This document shows positions 1 to 11,306 of a stretch of DNA of 64,000 bases, one piece after another. The translations under genes were made by a program, and so were the position numbers. Under the pieces are notes generated by a model, which saw nothing but the letters and a program-made list of their open reading frames with translations, did not search any database and was not told the origin of the DNA. The stretch's first letter is position 1. Each line of letters begins with the position of its first letter. Origin of the DNA: Sterolibacterium sp. (lineage in GTDB: Bacteria > Pseudomonadota > Gammaproteobacteria > Burkholderiales > Rhodocyclaceae); NCBI GenBank assembly GCA_028713555.1, contig JAQTOA010000001.1, positions 124,001-188,000 on the forward strand. Direction: 5' to 3'.

Positions 1-1
1 C

Positions 2-508
2 GGCATCTCCGGACGCGACCTGATCCTGATTTCCGGCGGCCTGTTCCTGATCTGGAAGAGCACCGGCGAAGTGCACCAGCTTCTCGAAGGCGAGGAAGGT
101 GAAGCATCGCACAGGGTGGCGTCGAGTTTCGCCGGCGTCATCATCCAGATCATGGTGATCGATCTGGTCTTCTCGCTCGACTCGATCATTACCGCCGTCG
201 GCATGGTGAGTGAGGTGGCGGTGATGATTGCCGCGGTGGTCGCTTCGGTGGGACTGATGATGCTGTTCGCCGAGGCAATCGGCCGCTTCGTTTCCGATCA
301 TCCGACCATCAAGATGCTGGCGTTGTCCTTCCTCGTTGTCATCGGCGTGGTGCTGATTGCCGACGGCTTCGGGCACCACGTGCCGAAAGGCTACATCTAC
401 TTCGCCATGGCCTTCTCGGTCGGCGTCGAAATGCTCAATATCCGCATGCGCAAGAAGGCGCTGAAACCCGTCGAGCTGCGCGAGCCCTATAGCCGCGAAA
501 CAGACTGA
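2..508 (+). CDS. TerC family integral membrane protein, 5'-truncated by the window start
   Basis: Frame is open from base 2 (GISGRDLILISGGLFLIWKSTGEVHQ...), continuing into IDLVFSLDSIITAVGM and ADGFGHHVPKGYIYFAMAFSVGVEMLN, typical of TerC proteins. Confidence 0.9.
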   Translation, partial: GISGRDLILISGGLFLIWKSTGEVHQLLEGEEGEASHRVASSFAGVIIQIMVIDLVFSLDSIITAVGMVSEVAVMIAAVVASVGLMMLFAEAIGRFVSDHPTIKMLALSFLVVIGVVLIADGFGHHVPKGYIYFAMAFSVGVEMLNIRMRKKALKPVELREPYSRETD

Positions 509-610
509 TCTGTAGACCTTCACTTCTCCATGACTTGGCGAACTTCCCTACCTTAAATTGTTACGGCTGACAGGGAGCAGGTCAATTGTCGAAAAGCGAC
601 CGGAGCAATA

Positions 611-1975
611 TCAGGGCAAGTAACGGCGTGCGTAGCTTTGTGCGCGGGCGGTGTATTGTTGTGCTCGCTGTTGCGGCGTCACCCCGGTCGCCTCAGGCAG
701 CAGTTGCGGCACATCGGCGAGCTTGACGACCTTGACCGAGCGTACTGCACTATCGACCGACGTCAACGTTGGCGGCAGCGCCTGCCAGCGGATCAGGACC
801 AGGCCTTCATGCAGTCCCTCGGTGTCCACCCAGTTGCGGACACCGGGATCGTTGGCGGAAACGACATAGCTGTAACTGCCATCGGCATCGGCTTCGGCCA
901 TCGTGCCGTTGAGGCTGCCGTTGGCATGGATGGGGTCGCGTGAACGCAGCCAGGGATCGTCCACTACGATTGACAGGAACTTGGCACCCAGGCGGTTGAC
1001 GTTGATCAGCAATGCCTCGTCGTCCGCCAGCTTGAACTGGCCGTTGACGTTGAAGCCCCAGCCGCCGCCGCGCAGCCAAGGCTTGGACAGCAGGTTGGGC
1101 TGCTTGTTGACGAGCCCTCTGGATTTGAACCAGTAGTTGGTGTTGGCACCATTTTCCAGCAAGTAGGCCGCGCGTTCCGCCATTTGCCGGAAGTTTGCCG
1201 GCTTCGCCGCCGGCGCGTCATCGACGCGCTTGACTCGGATATCGAATGGACGTTGTTTATCCCAATCATCCATGCTGTCACGGATCCAAACGGTGCGCGC
1301 ATCGGCAGTGCTCTGGATATGGTTGACGCGACCGTTGGCGGAATCGCCATCGATCGTGACCTTGAAAGAACCATCGGCCTCAGTCTTGATGTCGCGATCC
1401 TGCAGGCCGCCGATTACCTCATCGAGAAAGTGTTTGGTATCCTCACCCATAAGGGAATACATCAGCATGATGCTGAACTGCGTTGGTACCGGGCCGCGCG
1501 GTCGAACCATCACTTCATAGCGGCTTGTTCCATTGATTGGAAAGAAGCGATAAACCTGGTCCGGGTTGTCCACCGTCCAGCGGGAGCCCAGCTTCTTGTG
1601 CTTGCCCCAGGTGATCGGCGCCGTGTTCCACCAGATCATCTTGGGATCGGTCGGGTCGCCGTTTGCCGCGCCTAGCGCAGCCGCAGCCGCAAGCTCATCC
1701 ACGGCGCCATGCAGGGTCTTCTGCCCATCCGGCGTTGCAGCCGATGGGTCAGCCTGATAGCGCTTGAGAACCTCTGCCCTTTGCTTTTTCATTTCGGGCG
1801 AAGCCAACAGTTTCGCGACCAGCGCTTCGACCTTGATTTGATCTTCAGTGAACAAGGGAGTGGTATCACTCGCTGCTATCGCACTGCTCATGGCGCCAAC
1901 GCCCAATTCAATCACCGCCAGCGCCATCGACAACAGATGTGGATGCAAGGGTCTTAACTGCAACTTTGTCTGCAT
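611..1975 (-). CDS. DUF1214 domain-containing exported protein
   Basis: ORF with signal-like N-terminus (MQTKLQLRPLHPHLLSMALAVIELGVGAMSSAIAA) and a C-terminal NGQFKLADDEALLINVN...WVDTEGLHEGLVLIRWQ region resembling DUF1214. Confidence 0.7.
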   Translation of the reverse strand: MQTKLQLRPLHPHLLSMALAVIELGVGAMSSAIAASDTTPLFTEDQIKVEALVAKLLASPEMKKQRAEVLKRYQADPSAATPDGQKTLHGAVDELAAAAALGAANGDPTDPKMIWWNTAPITWGKHKKLGSRWTVDNPDQVYRFFPINGTSRYEVMVRPRGPVPTQFSIMLMYSLMGEDTKHFLDEVIGGLQDRDIKTEADGSFKVTIDGDSANGRVNHIQSTADARTVWIRDSMDDWDKQRPFDIRVKRVDDAPAAKPANFRQMAERAAYLLENGANTNYWFKSRGLVNKQPNLLSKPWLRGGGWGFNVNGQFKLADDEALLINVNRLGAKFLSIVVDDPWLRSRDPIHANGSLNGTMAEADADGSYSYVVSANDPGVRNWVDTEGLHEGLVLIRWQALPPTLTSVDSAVRSVKVVKLADVPQLLPEATGVTPQQRAQQYTARAQSYARRYLP

Positions 1976-2470
1976 TACTTTCTCCGTCCTTTGTGATGGC
2001 CGATACACGGCTCCGCCAGGTTAACGAATGAAAACCATGTATGCAAATTAAATCCAAGAAACAGACATTGCGCAGGGAATTGATACCGACTGGTGTTTGC
2101 CTGTCCTTCCCCTGACCTTCAATACTAAATTCCGTGCGTCCCGTTTGCCCCATCCAATGTGGAACGCCAGGGTCTTGATGGGAAACGACAGTACGGAACA
2201 TACGGCCCCGGCTGGTTATGACCGACTCCGCTAACAGGGTTCCAGCTGTCCGCTATGGCCGAGATTCTGCCAGTGCCTTCTGACCATCGTTGTGGTTGAT
2301 CTGGTCAGGAATGTACTCCAAATCGCCGTGGCCGATGACAACTGGAAAGCCATCGATCGGCATCGCCTGACCCACCAGCGATTCCAGCGTTGAATCCGGA
2401 ACCATGAGGTCGGCCTCGTCATAACTGAAGCCGTCCCGGCGCGCTCATCACTGAGCACGCCGATTTTGGC

Positions 2471-2497
2471 AGGGGGCGATCCACAGGATCGCCCCCT
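2471..2497 (-). terminator. Strong hairpin downstream of the radical SAM gene, putative terminator
   Basis: Perfect 12-bp arms AGGGGGCGATCC/GGATCGCCCCCT with a 3-nt loop; no clear U-tract. Confidence 0.55.
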
Positions 2498-2501
2498 TCA
2501 C

Positions 2502-3611
2502 TCACTTGCCGAAATTTCCCGCAGCCTCTTTTTCCATGCGCTTGCGGGTTCTTACCGGCAAGTAGTTGCAGAAGGGTTCCTCGGCAAGGTAGTCGCCATA
2601 GACCGCGTCGGCGCGGGCGCGGCAGCCGCCACAGACGTTGATGTACTCGCACTCTCCGCACTTGCCGGTGTATTTTTTGAAATCCCGCAATTCGTTGAAG
2701 ACCTTGGAGTTGAACCAGAGATCCTTGAACTTCATCTGCTTGACGTTGCCCACCAAGGAATGGAAATAGGAGCAAGGCTTGAGGTTGCCGAAGCAATCGA
2801 TAAGACAGATGGTCTGGGCGGCAATGCAACCCTTGCCTCCGCCGGTGGAAAAGGTCAGGGAGCGGCGCTTGAAATCCACGCCTTCGGCCTTGGCTATCTG
2901 CGGCACGATGCGATAGTAATGCGGCGCGCAGGTCGGCCGCATGAGGATCTCGTTCTCTTCCTTCTCCTGCTGGTAGTGCCAGGAGAGAATTTCCTCGTAA
3001 TCCTCCTTGCTGATGAGTTCGCTCATGATGTCCTCGCCGCGACCGGTGGGCACGATCATGAACATGTACCAGGCGGTGGCCCCGAGACCCTTGGCGGCCT
3101 TGAAGGTGGCGCCGATATCGTGCTGGTTGCGCTTGGTGAAGGAGGAGTTGATCAGGAACTTGATGCCGTTGCGCTTGAGCGTCTCGGCGCCGCGCACAAC
3201 GCCCGCGAAGGCTCCCGGAGAGGAGCGGAAATCGTCGTGAATCGCCGCACAGGAACCATCGAGAGACATGGAGACCATCTTGATGTCGGCGTCGAGCATC
3301 TGGCGACAAACCTCGTCGGTGATCAGGGTGCCGTTGGTGGCCATGCACATGCGCAATCCCTTGGCCGTGCCGTAGCGGGCAATCTCGAAGATGTCCTTGC
3401 GGATCAGGGGTTCTCCGCCGGAGAGCACCATGACAGGCTTGCTGACTTCACAGATGTCGTCGATGAGCCTGAATGCCTCTTCCGTCGAAAAATCTCCCTC
3501 GGACGACAACATGTCCGAGGAGCAACGGCAATGCACGCATTTGAGGTTGCAGCGCTGGGTGGTTTCCCAGGCCAGCCACTTGGGGATGAATTCTTCGTTT
3601 TTCACTGACAT
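2502..3611 (-). CDS. Radical SAM/SPASM protein, AhbC/AhbD/NirJ-like (heme/heme d1 modification type)
   Basis: CNLKCVHC (CxxxCxxC) radical SAM motif; SPASM-type C-terminus [31 protein letters not shown]. Confidence 0.85.
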   Translation of the reverse strand: MSVKNEEFIPKWLAWETTQRCNLKCVHCRCSSDMLSSEGDFSTEEAFRLIDDICEVSKPVMVLSGGEPLIRKDIFEIARYGTAKGLRMCMATNGTLITDEVCRQMLDADIKMVSMSLDGSCAAIHDDFRSSPGAFAGVVRGAETLKRNGIKFLINSSFTKRNQHDIGATFKAAKGLGATAWYMFMIVPTGRGEDIMSELISKEDYEEILSWHYQQEKEENEILMRPTCAPHYYRIVPQIAKAEGVDFKRRSLTFSTGGGKGCIAAQTICLIDCFGNLKPCSYFHSLVGNVKQMKFKDLWFNSKVFNELRDFKKYTGKCGECEYINVCGGCRARADAVYGDYLAEEPFCNYLPVRTRKRMEKEAAGNFGK

Positions 3612-3750
3612 TGATGCTCCTGCGGCGGTTGTGTTGGAGCCGGCGAGTAACCGGATTTGCCAATGCTACCCTAGTGCGTTCAAATTTTTCGATATCGCCT
3701 CGAACAGACCTCGGCTTGTCGCGGCTGGCACTTCGCAACAATGAGAATAT

Positions 3751-4830
3751 TCAGCCGAGGATTGCCCGCAATGAGGCGATCAACGTCTGGCATTGCTCAT
3801 CGGTACCGATGGTGATGCGCAGGAACTGATCGATGCGCGGCTGGTTGAAGTGGCGCACGATGATGTTGCGCTTGCGTAGCGCCGCCGCCAACCTGGCGGC
3901 ATCGTGCCCGGGGTGGCGGGCGAAAATAAAGTTGGCCGCCGAGGGCAGCACTTCGAAACCCAATGCCCGCAGATTTCCGACCAGCGCCTCGCGGCTGAGG
4001 ATGACGGTTTGCCGCGTTTGCTCGAAATAGGCGCGGTCCTCGCAGGCGGCGACTGCGCCGGCAATCGCCAAGCGGTCGAGCGGATAGGAGTTGAAGCTGT
4101 TTTTGACCCTTTCCAACGCTTCGATCAACCCGCTCTGGCCGAACGCGAAGCCGACCCGCAGGCCGGCCAGGGAATGCGATTTGGAGAGTGTCTGCACCAC
4201 CAGCAGGTTGGCATATTTATCGATCAGCGGAACTGCCGATGCCGCGCCTTCGCCAAAAGCGATATAGGCTTCGTCGATGACCACCACCGATTCGGTGTTG
4301 GCGGCGAGCAGGCGCTCAATCTCGGCCAGCGCCAGCAGGCCGCCGGTGGGGGCGTTCGGATTTGGAAAGATGATGCCGCCGTTAGCTTGCAGGTAATCGT
4401 CGATGCGAATCTCGAAGTTGCTGCCAAGCGGCACGGCGACATGCTCGACGCCATACAGTCCGCAATACACCGGGTAAAAACTGTAGGTGATGTCCGGGAA
4501 CAAGATCGGCCGCGCGTGCTTGAGCAAGGCCAGGAAGACATGGGCGAGGACTTCGTCTGAACCGTTGCCGACGAAAACCTGCTCGGCCGAAATGCCCTGG
4601 AAGCCGGCTACGGCCTGTTTCAGGCGTTCGGCGTTGGGATCGGGATAGAGCCTAAGGCTTGCGCCGATTTCGCCGCGCAAGGCCTCCAGCACGCGCGGAG
4701 AAGGCCCATAAGGGTTCTCGTTGGTGTTGAGCTTGACGAGATTGGCGAGTTTCGGCTGCTCGCCCGGTACATAGGGCGTCAAGCCGTTGACCACGGCGCT
4801 CCAGTATTTGCTCATTACGTTTGTGTTCAT
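3751..4830 (-). CDS. hisC: Histidinol-phosphate aminotransferase
   Basis: [51 protein letters not shown] aminotransferase motifs. Confidence 0.95.
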   Translation of the reverse strand: MNTNVMSKYWSAVVNGLTPYVPGEQPKLANLVKLNTNENPYGPSPRVLEALRGEIGASLRLYPDPNAERLKQAVAGFQGISAEQVFVGNGSDEVLAHVFLALLKHARPILFPDITYSFYPVYCGLYGVEHVAVPLGSNFEIRIDDYLQANGGIIFPNPNAPTGGLLALAEIERLLAANTESVVVIDEAYIAFGEGAASAVPLIDKYANLLVVQTLSKSHSLAGLRVGFAFGQSGLIEALERVKNSFNSYPLDRLAIAGAVAACEDRAYFEQTRQTVILSREALVGNLRALGFEVLPSAANFIFARHPGHDAARLAAALRKRNIIVRHFNQPRIDQFLRITIGTDEQCQTLIASLRAILG

Positions 4831-4976
4831 GACGGATTCTGAAATTGCGGGAGACGGTAAGCAAAATTGGATGGTAGCAAGCGTGGCGCATCAATGGTAA
4901 AAAAAACCACACGGATGCACATTCCCATTGCCTTTTCTCGCGTCTTTGCGTAACTTTGCACTTTTTCGCTCAAGAC

Positions 4977-5570
4977 ATGACCATGCGGCAAGTGGAAATC
5001 GCTCGCAATACACTGGAGACTCAGGTTCGCGTCAAGCTCGATCTCGACGGCTCAGGCCAGTCCCGGCTTGCCTCGGGGATCGGCTTCCTCGACCACATGC
5101 TCGACCAGATCGCGCGCCATGGCATGCTCGACCTTGAGGTTGAGGCTAAAGGCGATCTGCACATCGATGCCCATCACACTGTCGAGGACATCGGCATTAC
5201 GCTCGGCCAAGCCATCGCCAAGGCGGTCGGCGACAAGCAGGGGCTGCGCCGTTATGGCCACGCCTATGTGCCGCTGGATGAAGCCCTGTCGCGCGTGGTG
5301 GTAGATCTTTCGGGACGCCCAGGACTGGTTTTCAATGTTGAATTTACCCGGCCGCTGATCGGCGAGTTTGACGTGGACTTGGTGCACGAGTTCTTCCAGG
5401 GCTTGGTCAATCACGCTGCGATCAGCGTGCACGTCGACAATCTGCGTGGCGACAACGCCCACCATCAGGCCGAGACACTGTTCAAGGCCTTCGGGCGGGC
5501 GTTGCGCATGGCTGTCGAGCTGGACCCGCGCGCCGCCGGCAGCGTGCCATCTACCAAGGGCAGCCTTTGA
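4977..5570 (+). CDS. hisB: Imidazoleglycerol-phosphate dehydratase
   Basis: [52 protein letters not shown] motifs. Confidence 0.97.
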   Translation: MTMRQVEIARNTLETQVRVKLDLDGSGQSRLASGIGFLDHMLDQIARHGMLDLEVEAKGDLHIDAHHTVEDIGITLGQAIAKAVGDKQGLRRYGHAYVPLDEALSRVVVDLSGRPGLVFNVEFTRPLIGEFDVDLVHEFFQGLVNHAAISVHVDNLRGDNAHHQAETLFKAFGRALRMAVELDPRAAGSVPSTKGSL

Positions 5571-5577
5571 TCCTTTT

Positions 5578-6228
5578 ATGAGTTGCCGCGTAGCAGTGGT
5601 GGATTACGGCATGGGTAACCTTCGCTCGGTCGCCAAGGCGATCGAGCATGTCGCCCCCGAGGATCGGGTCCTCATCACCTCGAATGCGGCCGAGATTGCC
5701 GCCGCTGATCGCGTGGTCGTGCCCGGACAGGGAGCCATGCCGGACTGCATGCGCGAACTGAAAATCCGCGGGCTTCGAGATGCCGTGGTGAGGGCCGCCA
5801 GGACTCAGCCTTTCCTGGGTATTTGCGTCGGCCTGCAAATGCTCTTCGGCCAGGCCGAGGAAGGTGGAGTCATGGGCTTGGGCGTATTACCCGGCCGGGT
5901 GCCGCGTTTTCCGCACGCGGCCATGGTCGCGCCGGACGGCGCCCGCCTGAAAGTACCGCACATGGGCTGGAACGAAGTGCGCCAAATGCCCGAAGCCGAT
6001 CCCCACCCGCTCTGGAAAGGGATTGGCGATGGATCGCGGTTTTATTTCGTGCACAGCTATTACGTCGAACCGGAACTGCCCAGCATGATCGCCGGCAACA
6101 CATATTACGGTATCCCCTTTACCAGCGCGGTGGCACACGATAATATCTTCGCTGTGCAATTTCACCCGGAAAAAAGCGCGCGTGATGGTTTGGCACTGCT
6201 CGCCAATTTCATGCGCTGGAACCCTTGA
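5578..6228 (+). CDS. hisH: Imidazole glycerol phosphate synthase glutamine amidotransferase subunit
   Basis: VVDYGMGNLRSVAKAIEH, GICVGLQMLF nucleophile elbow, AVQFHPEKS. Confidence 0.97.
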   Translation: MSCRVAVVDYGMGNLRSVAKAIEHVAPEDRVLITSNAAEIAAADRVVVPGQGAMPDCMRELKIRGLRDAVVRAARTQPFLGICVGLQMLFGQAEEGGVMGLGVLPGRVPRFPHAAMVAPDGARLKVPHMGWNEVRQMPEADPHPLWKGIGDGSRFYFVHSYYVEPELPSMIAGNTYYGIPFTSAVAHDNIFAVQFHPEKSARDGLALLANFMRWNP

Positions 6229-6264
6229 TTCCCTACCCCCATCGATTCCTGCCTTCCCCTTATT

Positions 6265-7011
6265 ATGCTGCTGATACCCGCGATTGACCTCAAGGACGGA
6301 CATTGTGTCCGCCTCAAACAGGGTGCCATGGAAGATGTCACGGTATTCTCCGAAGACCCGGCGGCCATGGCACGACACTGGATAGAACAAGGCGCCCGCC
6401 GCCTGCACCTGGTCGACCTGAATGGTGCCTTTGCCGGCAAGCCAAAGAACGAACCGGCGATCAAGGCGATTCTCAACGAGGTTGGCGTTGAAATTCCGGT
6501 TCAACTCGGCGGCGGCATCCGCGACCTTGATACCATCGAGCGCTGCCTCGACGACGGCATCACCTACGTCATCATCGGTACGGCGGCAGTGAAGAACCCG
6601 GGCTTTCTGCATGACGCTTGCAGCGCCTTCCCCGGCCATATTATCGTTGGCCTGGACGCCAAGGACGGCAAGGTGGCAGTTGACGGCTGGTCGAAGATGA
6701 CTGGCCACGATGTCATCGACTTGTCCAGAAAATTCGAGGATTACGGTGTGGAAGCGGTGATTTATACCGATATTGGTCGCGACGGAATGCTCTCCGGCGT
6801 GAATATCGAAGCCACCGTCAAACTCGCCCAAGCCTTGCACATTCCCGTCATCGCCAGCGGCGGCATTGCCAGCCTTAAAGACATCAAGGCACTATGCGCG
6901 GTGCAGGACGAAGGCATCAGTGGCGCCATTACCGGCCGCGCAATTTACGAAGGCAAACTGAATTTCAAGAAGGCCCAGGCCGAAGCCGACAAATTGTCGG
7001 CGACTCACTGA
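6265..7011 (+). CDS. hisA: ProFAR isomerase
   Basis: [20 protein letters not shown]...LGGGIRD...[13 protein letters not shown]. Confidence 0.97.
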   Translation: MLLIPAIDLKDGHCVRLKQGAMEDVTVFSEDPAAMARHWIEQGARRLHLVDLNGAFAGKPKNEPAIKAILNEVGVEIPVQLGGGIRDLDTIERCLDDGITYVIIGTAAVKNPGFLHDACSAFPGHIIVGLDAKDGKVAVDGWSKMTGHDVIDLSRKFEDYGVEAVIYTDIGRDGMLSGVNIEATVKLAQALHIPVIASGGIASLKDIKALCAVQDEGISGAITGRAIYEGKLNFKKAQAEADKLSATH

Positions 7012-7016
7012 CCGGT

Positions 7017-7775
7017 ATGCTCGCCAAACGCATCATCCCGTGTCTTGACGTCAGCGCCGGACGCGTCGTCAAGGGGGTTAATTTCATCGCCTTGCGCGAC
7101 GCCGGGGATCCGGTCGAAATTGCCCGCCGTTATGACGAACAAGGCGCCGATGAGCTGACCTTCCTCGATATTACTGCCAGCTCCGATCAGCGCGATATCA
7201 TCTTGCATGTGGTCGAGCAGGTTGCCGAGCAGGTGTTCATTCCGCTCACCGTGGGCGGCGGCGTGCGTGCCGTGGCTGACGTGCGTCGCTTGCTGAATGC
7301 CGGCGCCGACAAGGTCAGCATGAACACTGCGGCAGTCCAGAATCCGCAACTGATAGCCGATGCCGCAGGCAAAGTCGGCAGCCAGTGCATCGTGGTTGCC
7401 ATCGACGCCAAGCAATCTTCGCCGGGCTGTTGGGAGGTGTTCACACACGGCGGTCGCCAGGGTACTGGACGCGACGTCGTGGCCTGGGCGCAACAAGTGC
7501 AGGCGCTGGGGGCCGGCGAAATCCTGCTGACCAGCATGGACCGCGACGGCACCAAGAACGGCTTCGACCTGGCGCTCACCCGCGCCGTGTCGGAAGCCAT
7601 CGATATCCCGGTGATCGCCAGCGGCGGCGTCGGCAACTTGCAACACCTGGCCGACGGCGTGATCGAAGGCAAAGCCGATGCCGTGCTGGCCGCCAGCATC
7701 TTCCATTACGGTGAATATACGGTGCGTCAGGCCAAGGAATTCATGCATTCGAAGGGAATAGAGGTCAGACTATGA
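7017..7775 (+). CDS. hisF: Imidazole glycerol phosphate synthase cyclase subunit
   Basis: [23 protein letters not shown]...TVGGGVR...[12 protein letters not shown]. Confidence 0.97.
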   Translation: MLAKRIIPCLDVSAGRVVKGVNFIALRDAGDPVEIARRYDEQGADELTFLDITASSDQRDIILHVVEQVAEQVFIPLTVGGGVRAVADVRRLLNAGADKVSMNTAAVQNPQLIADAAGKVGSQCIVVAIDAKQSSPGCWEVFTHGGRQGTGRDVVAWAQQVQALGAGEILLTSMDRDGTKNGFDLALTRAVSEAIDIPVIASGGVGNLQHLADGVIEGKADAVLAASIFHYGEYTVRQAKEFMHSKGIEVRL

Positions 7776-8158
7776 GTGTCAAATGGCTCAGTCAGGTGAA
7801 ATGGGACGAACAGGGGTTGGTGCCGGTGATCGCACAGGATGCGGCAACTGGAGAGATTCTGATGTTCGCCTGGATGAACCGCGAGGCGCTCGAGCGCACT
7901 GCCGCAGCGGGCGAAGCAATCTACTGGTCGCGTTCGCGGCGCAAGCTTTGGCACAAGGGAGAGGAGTCAGGCCATACTCAGGTCGTGCGCGAAATGCGCT
8001 TGGATTGCGACAATGACGTAATTTTGCTGAAGGTCGTGCAGACTGGCGGCATTGCCTGCCATACCGGGCGGCGTAGTTGTTTCTTCAAAAAATTTGGCGA
8101 TGGCCGCTGGCAGGACGTTGAACCGGTGCTGAAAGACCCCAAGACCATCTACAAGTAG
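7772..8158 (+). CDS. hisI: Phosphoribosyl-AMP cyclohydrolase
   Basis: [39 protein letters not shown]; 4-bp overlap with hisF. Confidence 0.97.
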   Translation: MSVKWLSQVKWDEQGLVPVIAQDAATGEILMFAWMNREALERTAAAGEAIYWSRSRRKLWHKGEESGHTQVVREMRLDCDNDVILLKVVQTGGIACHTGRRSCFFKKFGDGRWQDVEPVLKDPKTIYK

Positions 8159-8224
8159 ATTGCTGGACACTCCAGCAGGCCGCGCTAGAGCATGTTTTCA
8201 GTTGATCGGCGTGTCTTAGCCCCG

Positions 8225-8983
8225 TTACTTGCGATTGAATTCATCAACGCAGCGGGTCAGGTTGCCACCGAGATTGCCGGCATCCAGTTTGCAGTCCCCG
8301 GTTTTCTTGGCTTGGTGCTGTTTCCCCGTTACAGGAATGCCCGGACTCCCCGCTGGTTCCGGGAGTGACGACTCTTTAGCAGCGTTCTGAGCAGCTACAT
8401 TCTCCTCAATTTCGCTCAGCCTCTTCTGGTATTCCACATTTTCTTTCCGGTATTTGGCCTCGGATTCCAGGATTCTTGAGTGTTGTTTCTCGAGTTGGGC
8501 GATTTCGTCCCTCTGATCTTCGATTCGATGGGCCTGGTTGAAGAGCATGGTCGACAACAAGGCGAAGGAGAAAGTCATGCCGGCGATGGCGCCGATGACC
8601 AGCACCAACAGGTAAATAAAGACACTGCGCAACGGACTTCGTGGTTCCTGCACCGCGACTTCCCTTGGCGCAGCGCCTTTGACACGCTCCTCACGAGCAG
8701 GGATTTTTTCTGGGCGGGTTTCGCGTTCAGGGTGTTTCTTATCGGCCCGAGTGTCCTCATCCCGGGATTCTTCGGCGCGCTTTTTCAGGCGCAGCAGCAA
8801 GCCACTGCTGGCATCGATCATCCGTACCACACCTGCCTGGAAGATATGCTTGAGGCGCAGCAATTGGCCGCCAATCGCCCGCCGGAGCTGCTTCAGGTTG
8901 AGCAATAGACGATTACCCGATTCCGGAGCATCCTCCTGATTCTCCTGCCGATCATCCTCTTTCCGATCTTCTTCAGACTTCAT
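8225..8983 (-). CDS. Hypothetical membrane protein with charged N-terminus, one TM segment and coiled coil
   Basis: Open 252-aa ORF, TM stretch VFIYLLVLVIGAIAGMTFSFALLSTML followed by coiled-coil-like IEDQRDEIAQLEKQHSRILESEAKYRKENVEYQKRLSEIEEN. Confidence 0.65.
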   Translation of the reverse strand: MKSEEDRKEDDRQENQEDAPESGNRLLLNLKQLRRAIGGQLLRLKHIFQAGVVRMIDASSGLLLRLKKRAEESRDEDTRADKKHPERETRPEKIPAREERVKGAAPREVAVQEPRSPLRSVFIYLLVLVIGAIAGMTFSFALLSTMLFNQAHRIEDQRDEIAQLEKQHSRILESEAKYRKENVEYQKRLSEIEENVAAQNAAKESSLPEPAGSPGIPVTGKQHQAKKTGDCKLDAGNLGGNLTRCVDEFNRK

Positions 8984-9162
8984 AGTGTCCCCAAAGAAAT
9001 TGCTCGGCCATGCACCTGAATTTTTGTTTTGCGGTATACAGGCAGTATGATGCGTTTTTAAGCCATAGTCGACAGGCCCATCTTAACCGTGAATAGCTAA
9101 AACAGTGCAGAGCATCCGCCAGGTTTACCCCACTATCGACATCATATTCCGAGGGAGTTTAC

Positions 9163-9491
9163 ATGATCGACCCAGAAGTCATTCACCGCGTCCAGGCGAC
9201 GCTGGCCGAGCGCAAAGGTGCCGCACCTGAGTCGTCTTACGTCGCCAGTCTGTACGCCAAGGGCACCGACACAATTTGCAAGAAAGTAGCGGAGGAGGCC
9301 GCCGAGGCCATCATGGCGGCCAAGGATGGCGACCACCTGCACCTGGTCCGCGAAGTCACCGACTTATGGTTTCACAGCATGATTCTACTGGCCCATTTCG
9401 GTCTGAGCGTGAATGATGTCTTGGCTGAATTTCGTCGCCGCGAAGGCATCTCGGGCATAGACGAGAAAAACTCTCGTAAACCGGAGGAAGC

Positions 9492-9495
<4 letters not shown>
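9163..9495 (+). CDS. hisE: Phosphoribosyl-ATP diphosphatase
   Basis: VASLYAKGTDTICKKVAEEAAEAIMAAKDGD...EVTDLWFHSMILLAHFGLSVNDVLAEFRRR. Confidence 0.95.
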
Positions 9496-10071
<576 letters not shown>

Positions 10072-10076
10072 GCTGC

Positions 10077-10523
10077 ATGTTTGACGTCGGCTTTTCCGAA
10101 CTGGTGGTGATTGGCCTGGTGGCGCTGATAGTCATCGGCCCCGAGCGGTTGCCCAAAGTGGCGCGTACCGTCGGCATCTTGTTGGGCCGATTGCAGCGTT
10201 ACGTCAATGACGTCAAAGCCGACATCAGTCGCGAGATGCAGCTCGACGAATTGAAGAAGCTACAGGAGCAGGTGTCGGCTCAGGCTCGTGACCTGGAAAC
10301 CTCGGTTACGCAGGAGATGCGAGCGGTCGAGGATTCGTTGAATCGGACCATCGCGCCACCGGAAGAAACTTCCGCCGCGGACACTGCGGTACCTCTTGCT
10401 GAAGGAACAACAGCGCCCGAAGTCTCGTCACTCGCTACCGTGGCAGCGGAACCGGTGCGGCATGCGCCCGCCAATCAGCCAGAGTCCGGCCTTGACTCAG
10501 CAGCAGAAAAAATCCATGGCTGA
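10077..10523 (+). CDS. tatB: Sec-independent translocase subunit TatB
   Basis: MFDVGFSELVVIGLVALIVIGPERLPKVARTVG. Confidence 0.95.
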   Translation: MFDVGFSELVVIGLVALIVIGPERLPKVARTVGILLGRLQRYVNDVKADISREMQLDELKKLQEQVSAQARDLETSVTQEMRAVEDSLNRTIAPPEETSAADTAVPLAEGTTAPEVSSLATVAAEPVRHAPANQPESGLDSAAEKIHG

Positions 10524-11265
10524 GATTCAAGAAAGCTTCATTTCCCACCTGATCGAACTGCGCGACCGGCTGATCCGTTCAATCGTCGCCGTGATTGTGA
10601 TTTTTCTCGGCCTGGTAAGTTGGGCGCGCGATATCTACACTCTCCTGGCTAAACCGATGCTGGCGGCGCTGCCTCAAGGCGGCCAGATGATCGCAACCGA
10701 CGTGGCCGGCGCTTTCTTTGTGCCGATGAAAGTGACCTTGATGCTGGCTTTCCTGATCGCCCTGCCTTACGTGCTGTACCAGGCATGGGCCTTTGTCGCA
10801 CCGGGACTGTATGCGCACGAAAAACGCCTAACCCTGCCGCTGCTTGTTTCCAGTGTGATCCTGTTCTTCACCGGCATGGCCTTTGCCTACTTCATCGTCT
10901 TTCCCACCGTCTTCGTATTCGTCAATAAGTTCGCGCCTGAAGGCGTGGCAGTGATGACGGACATCGACAAGTACCTTTCATTTGTCATGTCGACCTTCCT
11001 CGCTTTCGGCATGACTTTCGAGGTGCCGGTGATAGTCATCGTGCTGGTCATGACCGGCATGGTCACCGTGTCCAAGCTCAAGGAAGTGCGTCCCTACGTG
11101 GTAGTCGGCGCTTTCGTAGTCGGCGCCATATTTACCCCGCCTGACGTGCTTTCGCAGTTTCTGCTGGCTGTTCCGCTGTGGTTGTTGTATGAATTAGGCA
11201 TCATCGTTGCCGGCTTTATTTCAAAACCGGCCAAGGAAACACCGCTAAGCGATGGCCAAGCCTAA
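10516..11265 (+). CDS. tatC: Sec-independent translocase subunit TatC
   Basis: FISHLIELRDRLIRS, six-TM TatC sequence ending FISKPAKE; overlaps tatB. Confidence 0.95.
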   Translation: MAEIQESFISHLIELRDRLIRSIVAVIVIFLGLVSWARDIYTLLAKPMLAALPQGGQMIATDVAGAFFVPMKVTLMLAFLIALPYVLYQAWAFVAPGLYAHEKRLTLPLLVSSVILFFTGMAFAYFIVFPTVFVFVNKFAPEGVAVMTDIDKYLSFVMSTFLAFGMTFEVPVIVIVLVMTGMVTVSKLKEVRPYVVVGAFVVGAIFTPPDVLSQFLLAVPLWLLYELGIIVAGFISKPAKETPLSDGQA

Positions 11266-11306
11266 GCGTCCGGCTCAGGGGCAATTTCAGCAGGCTTTTG
11301 CCTGAT

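Noticed and set aside
2466-3608. 380-aa plus-strand ORF
   Set aside because: Antisense shadow of the radical SAM gene, which has clear family motifs.
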